This document shows, piece by piece, positions 26,300 to 34,494 of a DNA stretch of 64,000 nucleotides. The translations under genes and the position numbers were made by a program. This DNA comes from Cellulophaga sp. HaHaR_3_176 (lineage in GTDB: Bacteria; Bacteroidota; Bacteroidia; Flavobacteriales; Flavobacteriaceae), in the NCBI RefSeq assembly GCF_019021925.1, contig NZ_CP058990.1, positions 1 to 64,000 of the forward strand, read 5' to 3'. The notes beneath the pieces are model-generated. The model was given only the letters and a program-made list of their open reading frames with translations. It was not told where the DNA came from and searched no databases. Position 1 is the stretch's first letter. Every line of letters starts with the position of its first letter.

Positions 26300-27202
26300 T
26301 TAACCATTAAGGGCAACTACGTTTTGTACCTGATCTCCCATCATGTTTTTTAACATGTTTTCAATTCCGTTTTTTAAAGTGAATGTAGATGATGGGCAAC
26401 CACTACATGCACCTTGTAATATTACATTTACGGTTTTGCTAGGCGCATCATACGATTTAAAAAGTATGTTACCACCATCACTAGCAACGGCAGGCTTAAC
26501 ATATTCTTCTAAAATATCGATAATTTTTTTAGAGGTGTCATCTAAATTAGCATCTTGTAATTGAGTTTTAGGAGCTTCTGCTTTTTTCTTAGCAACGCTA
26601 TCAGAACTTACAATTTCATTACCATCAGCAATAAAATTTCGGATTAACTCTCTAATATCAAAAGTAACCTCATTCCAATCAGCTACCTCATATTTAGTAA
26701 CAGACACATAGTTTTCATCAAAGAAAACCTCTTTAACGAATGGGAAGTGGAAAAGTTTTTGAGCCAAAGCAGAATCTTTAGCTTCGTCAATGTTTTTAAA
26801 CTCGAAAGTAGTAGGTACAATAGTTTTGTTCGATACAAATTTCATTACCGCAGGGTTAGGAGTGCTCTCTGCATAAACAGTGGCAGGTACCTTTTGAGGA
26901 TCTTTATTTTCGTGAACAACAGGTTCTCCACTATTTAAATACTCTACTAATTGCTGGGCAACTTCATCTTTAACATCATTCCATTCAACAATATCAAAAC
27001 GCTCTAAAGCAACAAAATTAGCTGAGATATAAACCGTTTTTACAAATGGTAAATAGAATAATTGTTGTGCTAAAGGAGAGTTTTTAGCATCATCAATATC
27101 TTTATATTCATAATTATTACTGTTTGTAATAAAATGATTTGTATCAAATTTAAGTATAGCAGGGTTGTTAGTTTCTACAATAGTAATCGTAAACTCTTTC
27201 AT
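26300..27202 (-). CDS. Nfu/NifU-type iron-sulfur scaffold with duplicated N-terminal domain
   Basis: A 300-residue Fe-S carrier. Two Nfu N-terminal-like domains occur in tandem (about 5-90 and 108-193); both have the TxNPA(I/V)(L/M)KF opening, the LAQ(Q/K)LFxxPFVK middle and a DxxEWNDV or DWNEV end. A Lys/Ala linker leads to the C-terminal NifU domain (about 224-300) with the cluster-binding CSGCPSS motif (C266, C269). Such proteins accept Fe-S clusters and pass them to apoproteins. The doubled N-terminal domain exceeds the one-domain Nfu layout. It is divergent from porP/sprF at 27406, with two inverted repeats between them. Confidence 0.92.
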   Translation of the reverse strand: MKEFTITIVETNNPAILKFDTNHFITNSNNYEYKDIDDAKNSPLAQQLFYLPFVKTVYISANFVALERFDIVEWNDVKDEVAQQLVEYLNSGEPVVHENKDPQKVPATVYAESTPNPAVMKFVSNKTIVPTTFEFKNIDEAKDSALAQKLFHFPFVKEVFFDENYVSVTKYEVADWNEVTFDIRELIRNFIADGNEIVSSDSVAKKKAEAPKTQLQDANLDDTSKKIIDILEEYVKPAVASDGGNILFKSYDAPSKTVNVILQGACSGCPSSTFTLKNGIENMLKNMMGDQVQNVVALNG

Positions 27203-27238
27203 CTTCTTATTTTTATTTTTTACTATTTAGTCAGACGT

Positions 27239-27260
27239 AATTAATGCTAAAACATTAATT
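27239..27260. repeat. Inverted repeat upstream of the nfu gene
   Basis: A perfect AATTAATG-N6-CATTAATT repeat, 37 bases before the nfu start codon. It is a possible operator for nfu. The AT-rich content makes chance occurrence possible. Confidence 0.4.
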
Positions 27261-27315
27261 AATTTAACAAAAAAGGGTTGCTTTTTATGTCTATCTAAGA
27301 TTTTTACAAAAGTAC

Positions 27316-27332
27316 AAAGTTATTGTAACTTT
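27316..27332. repeat. Inverted repeat between nfu and porP/sprF
   Basis: A perfect AAAGTTA-TTG-TAACTTT repeat in the divergent region. Its left arm overlaps a TAACTTTG box on the minus strand (27315-27322) suitable for an nfu -7 element. No matching TTG lies at the usual distance. Confidence 0.4.
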
Positions 27333-27405
27333 AACGGTATATAATAATGTTCTGTATAAGGCGTTAAATTATAGAGTTAAACCCTTTTTATTCATAAGAC
27401 TACTA

Positions 27406-28422
27406 ATGAAAAATTTATTTTTATCTACATTACTTTTTTTTGCTTTTGGAGTAGTTTCTTGGGCTCAAGAAGGTATTCCTGTTTATTTTGATTATTTATC
27501 TGATAATTATTATTTGATACACCCATCGATGGCAGGTATTGGGGAAGGTGGTAAAGTTAGACTTACAGCAAGAAAACAGTGGTTTGATGTTGATGATGCT
27601 CCAAATTTACAAACTATAAATGCACATTTTAGAGTAGGAGAAAAAAGTGGGGTAGGAGCAATTATTTTCAATGATGCAAATGGATATCATTCACAAACGG
27701 GAGCGAAATTTACATATGCACACCATTTAAAATTTAGTGGCGATGCTCGAAATTTAAATCAACTATCTTTTGGTTTAAGTGGTACAATATTGCAAAGTAA
27801 TTTAGATGAAACTGAATTTAGATCTACAACGCCAGATCCGGCTGTAGTTGGGTCAAGAATAAGTTCTACTTATTTTAATACAGATTTAGGGGTTTCTTAT
27901 AATTATTTAGAATTCTATGCACATGCTACTATTTTAAATTTATTGAGCACAAAAAGGAGTTTATATGCAAAAGATAGAAATGACGACCCTTTAGTACCTG
28001 AAGTTGATAATTTAAGAAGATATGTAATTTCGACAGGATATGTTTTTGATAGAGGAGATTGGCAATTTGAGCCTTCTGTTTTATTTCAAATGACGGATTT
28101 TACATCAGAAAAAGCTATAGATTTTAATGCTAAGGCCTATAGGGGTGTTGGAGAGGCTATAGTTTGGGGAGGGATATCGTACCGTAGAAGTTTTGATGGT
28201 ACTTTATATATTACAGAAGATGGACCTGAAGAACAAAAACTACAATTGATTACGCCAATAGTTGGTGTTAATTATAAAAAATTTATGGTGTCTTATAACT
28301 ACTCATATCAAATGGGTGATATTCGTTTTGATAATGGAGGTTTTCATCAAATAACATTAGGGTATGACTTTTTGCAATCTACAAAGCGTTACGATTGTAA
28401 ATGTCCTGCTGTTAATTACTAA
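27406..28422 (+). CDS. PorP/SprF family outer-membrane protein (solitary copy)
   Basis: A 338-residue protein with signal peptide MKNLFLSTLLFFAFGVVSWAQ and the PorP/SprF family opening, IPVYFDYLSDNYYLIHPSMAGIG. It is a beta-barrel outer-membrane protein: repeated strand-like segments and a YDFL-like ending. Members are needed for, or accompany, secretion and surface anchoring of T9SS cargo. Unlike the copy at 37697, it has no adjacent cargo gene. It has the C-terminal CKCPAVNY tail with two Cys. The gene is ended by a strong bidirectional hairpin. Confidence 0.88.
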   Translation: MKNLFLSTLLFFAFGVVSWAQEGIPVYFDYLSDNYYLIHPSMAGIGEGGKVRLTARKQWFDVDDAPNLQTINAHFRVGEKSGVGAIIFNDANGYHSQTGAKFTYAHHLKFSGDARNLNQLSFGLSGTILQSNLDETEFRSTTPDPAVVGSRISSTYFNTDLGVSYNYLEFYAHATILNLLSTKRSLYAKDRNDDPLVPEVDNLRRYVISTGYVFDRGDWQFEPSVLFQMTDFTSEKAIDFNAKAYRGVGEAIVWGGISYRRSFDGTLYITEDGPEEQKLQLITPIVGVNYKKFMVSYNYSYQMGDIRFDNGGFHQITLGYDFLQSTKRYDCKCPAVNY

Positions 28423-28428
28423 TAAAAA

Positions 28429-28470
28429 AAACAAAGGCTTGCTAATGTAATAGCAAGCCTTTGTTTTGTT
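28429..28470. terminator. Bidirectional terminator between porP/sprF and the vWA gene
   Basis: A 16-base-pair perfect stem (28429-28444 with 28451-28466) and a six-base loop, with T-rich sequence on one side and A-rich sequence on the other. It serves both convergent genes. Confidence 0.92.
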
Positions 28471-29667
28471 TTAATTATCCCATTTGTAATTTTTCTTTTC
28501 AGCTTGCTTTTTAATAGCAGCTAACATTGCATTTTCAAGTTCACCTCCAGCGTTCTCTTGTTTTTTTGATATATAATCTTGACGTTTTTTATTCAGTTCT
28601 TGAATGCTTGCTTGAATTTTAATTCTTTCTTTTTTCTTTAAAGTAATATAAGATTCTATTTCTTTATCAGATTTGTTTTTTAAGCTGTCGGGTAATTGTT
28701 TCTTTTCTACTTTCGAAACATCAAATTCCTTTTCATCTGCCGCATCAACTAAATCCCAAGTCGAGTTTTTATACAATCTAGAGCTTTTACTAACGGCTCT
28801 TTTTACAGCTACAGCCTCTTCAACTTCCATTGCATTTTCATCTTGATAATTCTGGTTTGCTAGTTTAGATTTCCCTAATGCACCGTAAGCAATATATGTT
28901 TTATTTAGTTTAGAGTTTAGGCTAACAATATCATCATCATAAGGTGTGTCAATATGTACCACTTTTCTATTGTGGTCAATAGCAATATAGTCACCACCAG
29001 TTAAAATGGCTCCATTTTTCCATTGCGAAGAAACTCCTTGTGCATAATCACCACAAAAGATGGTATTTACAACAACATCTTTTTCTTTAGCATTAGTAAC
29101 GGCATCTTTATAATTTAATTTGCCCTGAGTAAAGGGTTCATTGCCAGCAATAAAAATCATTTTTAAATTATCTTGATTTTTACCCCAATCTAGTTGATTT
29201 AAAGATGTTTGTATTACTGTGCCACAATATTCTTCACCTCCATTTGTAGTAAGTGAAAAAAGTTTTTCAGAAATTTCATCTAAATCTCCACTAAAACCTA
29301 AAACTTGTTGAATGTAACCCTCGTTAGAAGATAAGTTATCATTGCCATATTGGTATAAAGCAATTTCTAAATTAGGTCTAATATAATCGGGATTAGGGTC
29401 ATTTCCGCAACGAGCACGAACGTAGGCAAACTTGTTGACGATGTCCCATAATTGCGATTTTGCTTGATCAATAAGTCCATCCATACTGTTACTAGTATCT
29501 AACAATAAAGCAATTTTCACGGTATTATTAATATGCTTATGTTCGTCAGCCACTGCCTGAGCAATGATTGTTTCAGTATTTTTTTTCGGCTTTATTTCGC
29601 AACCATAAGTTATTCCAAGTGTTAGAGCCATAACGCTTAAACCAATTGCTTTTTTAATATTTTTCAT
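28471..29667 (-). CDS. von Willebrand factor A domain lipoprotein
   Basis: A 398-residue protein with a lipoprotein-type signal (hydrophobic stretch ending in YGC, Cys23). A vWA domain at about 50-255 has the MIDAS start LLDTSNSMDG (Asp57, Ser59, Ser61), so metal-dependent ligand binding is likely. The C-terminal third, from about 265, is highly charged, Lys/Glu-rich and probably helical (KKKERIKIQASIQELNKKRQ). The domain also contains NGGEEYCGTVIQTSL and several Cys. The biological role is unknown. It is divergent from the histidine kinase operon at 29876, with a direct repeat in the shared region. Confidence 0.85.
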   Translation of the reverse strand: MKNIKKAIGLSVMALTLGITYGCEIKPKKNTETIIAQAVADEHKHINNTVKIALLLDTSNSMDGLIDQAKSQLWDIVNKFAYVRARCGNDPNPDYIRPNLEIALYQYGNDNLSSNEGYIQQVLGFSGDLDEISEKLFSLTTNGGEEYCGTVIQTSLNQLDWGKNQDNLKMIFIAGNEPFTQGKLNYKDAVTNAKEKDVVVNTIFCGDYAQGVSSQWKNGAILTGGDYIAIDHNRKVVHIDTPYDDDIVSLNSKLNKTYIAYGALGKSKLANQNYQDENAMEVEEAVAVKRAVSKSSRLYKNSTWDLVDAADEKEFDVSKVEKKQLPDSLKNKSDKEIESYITLKKKERIKIQASIQELNKKRQDYISKKQENAGGELENAMLAAIKKQAEKKNYKWDN

Positions 29668-29710
29668 GTTTACTTATTTTTAGTTTCTGAAGTAAAACTA
29701 TATCTAAAGT

Positions 29711-29752
29711 TTTTCGATAAAAATGAGCATTGAGTAAACGTGCCTTTTCGAT
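29711..29752. promoter_or_regulatory. Direct repeat TTTTCGAT in the vWA / histidine kinase intergenic region
   Basis: TTTTCGAT occurs at 29711-29718 and 29745-29752, 34 bases apart, each followed by ATGAG within a few bases. The spacing is close to three helical turns, as for a dimeric regulator. It could be the site of the LytTR regulator encoded at 32071, which is untested. Confidence 0.3.
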
Positions 29753-29875
29753 GAGTGTACGCCTTTATTGAATTTGTAAAGCCATCAAAACAACTATATT
29801 TTTAAGAAGAACGCTGTTTTATGGATTTTTTAATACCACTAAAAACAACTAAGTTTATCTTATATTAAGTAGATT

Positions 29876-32074
29876 ATGGGTAAATATCAGAACATATTAA
29901 TAGTTTTTATTTTGTTTTGTTTTGTGGGCTTTTCACAAAATGATCAGAAGAACTATAGTTTTGAAATTAAGGGCTCTGTAAAAGGAAAAGAGAAAAGAAT
30001 TGCAATACCAGGTGTAATTGTTACTACTAGTAGCGGTGGTTATACAGTTACAAATGGATTAGGTGAATTTAAGATTCAAGCTATTGTAGGTGATCTTATT
30101 AAATTTGAAAGTGGTGCTTTTGATACCGTAAAACATAGGGTGAAAAGCTCAGAAGATGTTGATGTTCTGGTGCAAGATTATGTTCCTATTAAAAAAGAAA
30201 AAGAATCATTTTCGAAAAGAGGAGCTATTCAAGTAGATACATATTTAGACTCTGCAAACTATTATAAGAAAATTGATATCGAAAAAAGTATAGATTTTGT
30301 CACAAAGTCTATATCTCAATTGGGTAAATCTGGTAATAAAAATGAGTTAGCAAAAGCCTATACTATACTAGGTGAAATATACCAATATTATAAGCAGTAC
30401 GATTTAGCAATTGATAGTTATAAAAATGCATTAGTAGCAGAAAAAACTACAAAAACAGAAATTTTATTGGGTAAAAGCTATCTTTTTAATAAAGAGTTTG
30501 AAAATGCAAAAACTGTGTTTTTAACTGTTTCAACCAAGAATAATATATCTACTTTTGAAAAATCTCAAGTATTTGAAGGCCTAGGAGATGCTTATAAAGG
30601 GCTTAATAATAATACAAGTTCTATAATGTATTATAATAAAGGACTGAGTTTGGCCAAAAGCAATTCTATAGCTTCGAAAATTACAGATTTTAACTCTAAA
30701 ATAGGAGATGCATATGCTGCTGACAATCAATTAGCAGAAGCAGAAGAGTATTACGACAATTCTCTAGAGCTTTCAAAACAACAAGCTCCCAAAAGAGCAG
30801 TTCAAGAAAAGGAGAAGGTTGCTGATTTTTATAATAAAACGAGTGAGTATGATAAAGAGGTTGTGCTTCGTAAAAAAAGCCTTGAAGATTTAGAAGAATT
30901 AAACCTGAGAGAAAGAAAAGTAGCAAAAACAAATACTTTAAATACAAGTTCCGATTCAATATCGACACAACGTATTAAATATAAAATAGCAAATGCTTAT
31001 TTATCACAACAAAAATATGATGAAGCAATACCTTTCTTAGAAGAGAGTATTCAAGAAGCTGGTGTTGATGATGATTTAATTGTGCAGAAAGATGCAACAA
31101 GAAAATTGTCTGAGGTATATGAATATAAAGGAGATTTTACGAAAGCATATGAGACATACCGAAAATATGTAACAATGGTAGATACGCTATACATTCGTAA
31201 AGAACAAGAAATTTCTAGAGCGGCAAGGTTCAATAAGGAAATAGCATCTAAACAAAATAGAATTTCTGGTTTAGAGAAAGATAGAGAACTATATCAGAGT
31301 AAATTTGATCTAGCTTTAACTAGTGAGCAATTGGTAGATAGGCAAAAATGGCTTATTTATTCGTTGATTTTTGGAATGTTATTATTAGGGCTTACTGCAT
31401 ATTTTTTTTATAGGAGTAACAAACAGCAAAAGCTTGCAAATAATTTGTTGGCATTAAAATCGCTGAGATCTCAAATGAATCCTCATTTTATTTTTAATGC
31501 GCTAAATTCAGTCAATAATTACATTGCTAGAAGTGATGAGAGAAGTGCTAATAGGTATTTAAGTGATTTTTCAACATTAATGAGAGCTGTTTTAGAAAAC
31601 TCAGAAGAAGATTTTATTCCATTAACAAAAGAGCTAGAATTACTAGAGCTATACACCAAGTTAGAGCACTCACGATTTTCTGATAAATTCGATTACAAAA
31701 TAAATGTAAGCGAACATTTAGATGTAAATGCTTTTCAAATTCCACCAATGTTATTGCAGCCTTATATTGAAAATGCGATATGGCATGGATTAAGATATAC
31801 TGATGAAAAAGGATTTTTAAAAATTGATATTGCAGAAAAATCTAAAGATAGTATTGAAATTAGTATTATTGATAATGGTGTTGGACGTAAAAAATCAGCT
31901 GAATTAAAAACAAGTAATCAGAAGAAGCAAAAATCTAAAGGCATGGGGAATATCAAAAAAAGAATTGATATTTTAAATGATATGTATAAGGATAAAGTAG
32001 ATGTGAAAATAGCTGATTACATGCCTGATGGAACAGGAACAAAAGTAGTTTTCATTTTAAAGAAAGATAAATGA
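29876..32074 (+). CDS. TPR-containing sensor histidine kinase (LytS type)
   Basis: A 732-residue sensor. A signal sequence (about 1-21) is followed by a carboxypeptidase-regulatory-like beta domain (about 28-105, IPGVIVTTSSGGYTVTNGLGEFKI). Then come TPR repeats (about 120-440), a short coiled coil, one membrane helix (about 492-514), and a His_kinase domain with the phospho-acceptor His537 in MNPHFIFNALNSVNNY. The ATPase domain has N- and G-box segments (PPMLLQPYIENAIWHGL, IIDNGVGRKKSAEL, KGMGNIKKRIDIL). It overlaps the regulator by four bases. Signals sensed at the TPR side are unknown. Confidence 0.93.
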   Translation: MGKYQNILIVFILFCFVGFSQNDQKNYSFEIKGSVKGKEKRIAIPGVIVTTSSGGYTVTNGLGEFKIQAIVGDLIKFESGAFDTVKHRVKSSEDVDVLVQDYVPIKKEKESFSKRGAIQVDTYLDSANYYKKIDIEKSIDFVTKSISQLGKSGNKNELAKAYTILGEIYQYYKQYDLAIDSYKNALVAEKTTKTEILLGKSYLFNKEFENAKTVFLTVSTKNNISTFEKSQVFEGLGDAYKGLNNNTSSIMYYNKGLSLAKSNSIASKITDFNSKIGDAYAADNQLAEAEEYYDNSLELSKQQAPKRAVQEKEKVADFYNKTSEYDKEVVLRKKSLEDLEELNLRERKVAKTNTLNTSSDSISTQRIKYKIANAYLSQQKYDEAIPFLEESIQEAGVDDDLIVQKDATRKLSEVYEYKGDFTKAYETYRKYVTMVDTLYIRKEQEISRAARFNKEIASKQNRISGLEKDRELYQSKFDLALTSEQLVDRQKWLIYSLIFGMLLLGLTAYFFYRSNKQQKLANNLLALKSLRSQMNPHFIFNALNSVNNYIARSDERSANRYLSDFSTLMRAVLENSEEDFIPLTKELELLELYTKLEHSRFSDKFDYKINVSEHLDVNAFQIPPMLLQPYIENAIWHGLRYTDEKGFLKIDIAEKSKDSIEISIIDNGVGRKKSAELKTSNQKKQKSKGMGNIKKRIDILNDMYKDKVDVKIADYMPDGTGTKVVFILKKDK

Positions 32075-32802
32075 ATTTAAAAGCAATACTAGTAGAAGAC
32101 GAGGCAAATAGCAGAGAAATTTTACGTAATTATTTAGCCAAATATTGTGCAAATGTTACTTTGGTGGGTGAGGCATCAACGATAAAAGAAGGGCTAGAAT
32201 TAATTAAAGATAATGATTTAGATTTGGTTTTTTTAGATGTAGAAATGCCTTTTGGTAATGCTTTTGATTTATTGGATCAATTACCAAATCGTACATTCGA
32301 AACTGTGTTTGTTACAGCATACAATCAATATGCAATGGATGCTTTGAATAACCATGCCGCTTATTATTTAATGAAACCAATAAGTATTGATGAGTTAATT
32401 AATGCCGTTGAGTACGTAACGGAAATTAGGCAAAAAGAGAATGCTTTAATAGATAGGGTTTTAAAGCCAAAATTAAATAGTGTAGATGGTAAAATAACTA
32501 TCCCGCAGCAAGATGGTTTTCAAGTTTTAAATGTGTCTGACATATTATATTGTAAGGCAGATGATAACTATACAGAAATTCATTTAGAAGGTAAAAGGAT
32601 TGTGGTTAGTAAAACACTAAAATATTTTGAAGAAGCACTATCTGATTTTCCATTTGCTAGAATTCATAAATCATATTTAGTAAATGTAAATGAAGTAGTG
32701 AAATATGTAAAAGGTAAAGGTGGTAGTGTAATTATATCTAGCGGAAAAGAACTTTTAGTTTCGGCATCAAAGAAAAAAGATTTGTTAGCTTATTTTGAAT
32801 AG
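32071..32802 (+). CDS. LytTR-family response regulator
   Basis: A 243-residue regulator with a receiver domain (about 1-120) and a LytTR DNA-binding domain (about 145-240). The phospho-acceptor is Asp56 in LVFLDVEMPFG, with acidic Glu9/Asp10, Thr in FVTAYNQYAMDA and Lys107 region (YLMKPISI). The LytTR part has ILYCKADDNYTEIHLEGK and FARIHKSYLVNVNEV. It overlaps the kinase gene by ATGA, so the two-component pair is coupled. Targets are unknown; the intergenic direct repeat upstream of the operon is a candidate. Confidence 0.95.
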   Translation: MNLKAILVEDEANSREILRNYLAKYCANVTLVGEASTIKEGLELIKDNDLDLVFLDVEMPFGNAFDLLDQLPNRTFETVFVTAYNQYAMDALNNHAAYYLMKPISIDELINAVEYVTEIRQKENALIDRVLKPKLNSVDGKITIPQQDGFQVLNVSDILYCKADDNYTEIHLEGKRIVVSKTLKYFEEALSDFPFARIHKSYLVNVNEVVKYVKGKGGSVIISSGKELLVSASKKKDLLAYFE

Positions 32803-32828
32803 GTATCTTAAATAGTAGAATTAAAAGA

Positions 32829-33341
32829 ATGATTATAAAAACTATAAATGGTAATACACCACAGATTGGTGAAGATTGCTTTATTGCGGAAAATGCAGTA
32901 ATTGTTGGTGAGGTAAGTATGGGTAGCCAATGTAGTGTTTGGTTTAATGCTGTAATTAGAGGAGATGTTCATTATATAAAAATGGGCAATAAGGTAAATG
33001 TGCAAGATGGCGCAGTTATTCATGCAACATATAAAAAACACCCAACCACAATTGGCAATAATGTGTCTATCGGGCATAATGCATTAGTGCATGGTTGTAT
33101 AATACATGATAACGTGTTAATTGGCATGGGAAGTATTGTTATGGATGATTGTATTATAGAAAGTAATAGTATTATTGCTGCGGGAGCTGTAGTTACAAAA
33201 GGTACTCATGTGGCTTCGGGTAGTATTTATGCAGGGATGCCAGCAAAAAAAATAAAAGATATTAGCCCAGAATTGAGTAAGGGTGAGGTGGAGCGAATTG
33301 CAGAAAGTTATGTAATGTATTCGGGTTGGTTTAAAGAATAG
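32829..33341 (+). CDS. Gamma-carbonic anhydrase family protein
   Basis: A 170-residue left-handed beta-helix protein with hexapeptide repeats (VIVGEVSMGSQCSVWFNAVIRGD). The three metal ligands of the family are at His65, His83 and His88 (VIHATYKKHP, VSIGHNALVHGC). Close relatives include YrdA and PaaY, many of which have no measured carbonic anhydrase activity, so catalysis is likely but not assured. A C-terminal helix closes the trimer. It follows the LytTR gene by 26 bases and is probably co-transcribed by proximity rather than by function. Confidence 0.9.
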   Translation: MIIKTINGNTPQIGEDCFIAENAVIVGEVSMGSQCSVWFNAVIRGDVHYIKMGNKVNVQDGAVIHATYKKHPTTIGNNVSIGHNALVHGCIIHDNVLIGMGSIVMDDCIIESNSIIAAGAVVTKGTHVASGSIYAGMPAKKIKDISPELSKGEVERIAESYVMYSGWFKE

Positions 33342-33373
33342 AAGCGAATGACTTCAAATATAATTTTATCACT

Positions 33374-33381
33374 ATTTTTGT
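33374..33381 (+). promoter_or_regulatory. -7-like box before fabD
   Basis: TATTTTTG lies 25 bases before the fabD ATG and fits TAnnTTTG. The expected upstream TTG is missing (CTTC instead), so this is a weak prediction. Confidence 0.3.
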
Positions 33382-33406
33382 CCGAAATTAAAAGATAGAG
33401 AACAAA

Positions 33407-34294
33407 ATGAATGCATATATATTTCCAGGACAAGGAGCGCAGTTTGTAGGTATGGGTTTAGACCTTTATGAAAAATACCCTATAGCAAAAGAGCTTTTTG
33501 AAAAAGCAAACGAAATACTAGGTTTTCGTATTACTGACATAATGTTTGAAGGCACGGCAGAAGCTTTAAAAGAAACAAAAGTAACACAGCCTGCTATATT
33601 TCTGCACTCTGTAATTTTAAGTAAAGTTATGGGTGATGCTTTTAAGCCAGATATGGTTGCAGGTCATTCATTAGGTGAGTTTTCTGCATTAGTAGCAAAT
33701 GGAGTTTTAAATTTTGAAGATGGCCTGAAATTAGTTTCTCAAAGAGCATTAGCAATGCAAAAAGCATGTGAAATTCAGCCAAGTACCATGGCCGCAGTTT
33801 TAGCTTTAGCAGATAATGTAGTTGAAGAAATTTGTGAAAAAATACCAGGTATAGTAGTTGCAGCAAATTATAACTGTCCAGGTCAATTGGTAATTTCAGG
33901 AGAAGTTGAAGCTATAAATATTGCTTGCGAACAATTAAAAGCAGCTGGAGCTCGAAGAGCATTGGTATTACCAGTTGGGGGTGCATTTCATTCCCCATTA
34001 ATGGAGCCAGCAAGAGAAGAACTAGCGGCGGCAATTGAAAATACAATCTTTGCAAAACCTTTATGCCCGATATATCAGAATGTAACAACTACAGCAGTTG
34101 TAGATGCTGAAGAAATTAAGAAAAACCTTATTTCTCAATTAACGGCACCTGTAAAATGGACGCAAAGTGTTCAAAACATGATTAAGGATGGAGCAACATT
34201 GTTTACAGAAGTTGGACCAGGAAAAGTATTACAGGGCCTTGTTAAAAAAATAGACTCAAATGTAGAAGTAGCCTCTGCAATAATTAGCGAATAG
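33407..34294 (+). CDS. fabD: Malonyl-CoA:ACP transacylase
   Basis: FabD moves malonyl groups from CoA to acyl carrier protein for fatty-acid elongation in the cytoplasm. The 295-residue protein has the FPGQGAQFVGMG opening, the nucleophile Ser88 in GHSLGEFSAL, Arg113 in SQRALAMQKA for carboxylate binding, and His195 in GGAFHSPLM, all intact. The C-terminal QNVTT and ELGPGKVL-like (EVGPGKVL) segments are also typical. No other fab gene is beside it, so it stands outside the usual fab cluster. It has a 112-base gap from the gamma-carbonic anhydrase gene. Confidence 0.96.
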   Translation: MNAYIFPGQGAQFVGMGLDLYEKYPIAKELFEKANEILGFRITDIMFEGTAEALKETKVTQPAIFLHSVILSKVMGDAFKPDMVAGHSLGEFSALVANGVLNFEDGLKLVSQRALAMQKACEIQPSTMAAVLALADNVVEEICEKIPGIVVAANYNCPGQLVISGEVEAINIACEQLKAAGARRALVLPVGGAFHSPLMEPAREELAAAIENTIFAKPLCPIYQNVTTTAVVDAEEIKKNLISQLTAPVKWTQSVQNMIKDGATLFTEVGPGKVLQGLVKKIDSNVEVASAIISE

Positions 34295-34494
34295 TATTTG
34301 GCATTGTTTTTGGTTTGAATATTATACCGATAAAGTGTGTATTTTAGCCTATTTTGTCAAGTCTCATTTGTTTTTTCATTAACATTGGGGGTTAATACCG
34401 AATATAAAACATTGATTTACAATGTTAACACCATTTAGTGGTATCAAAGATTAATAACATATATATGTCTCTTTATAATTTTAAACCTATAACC

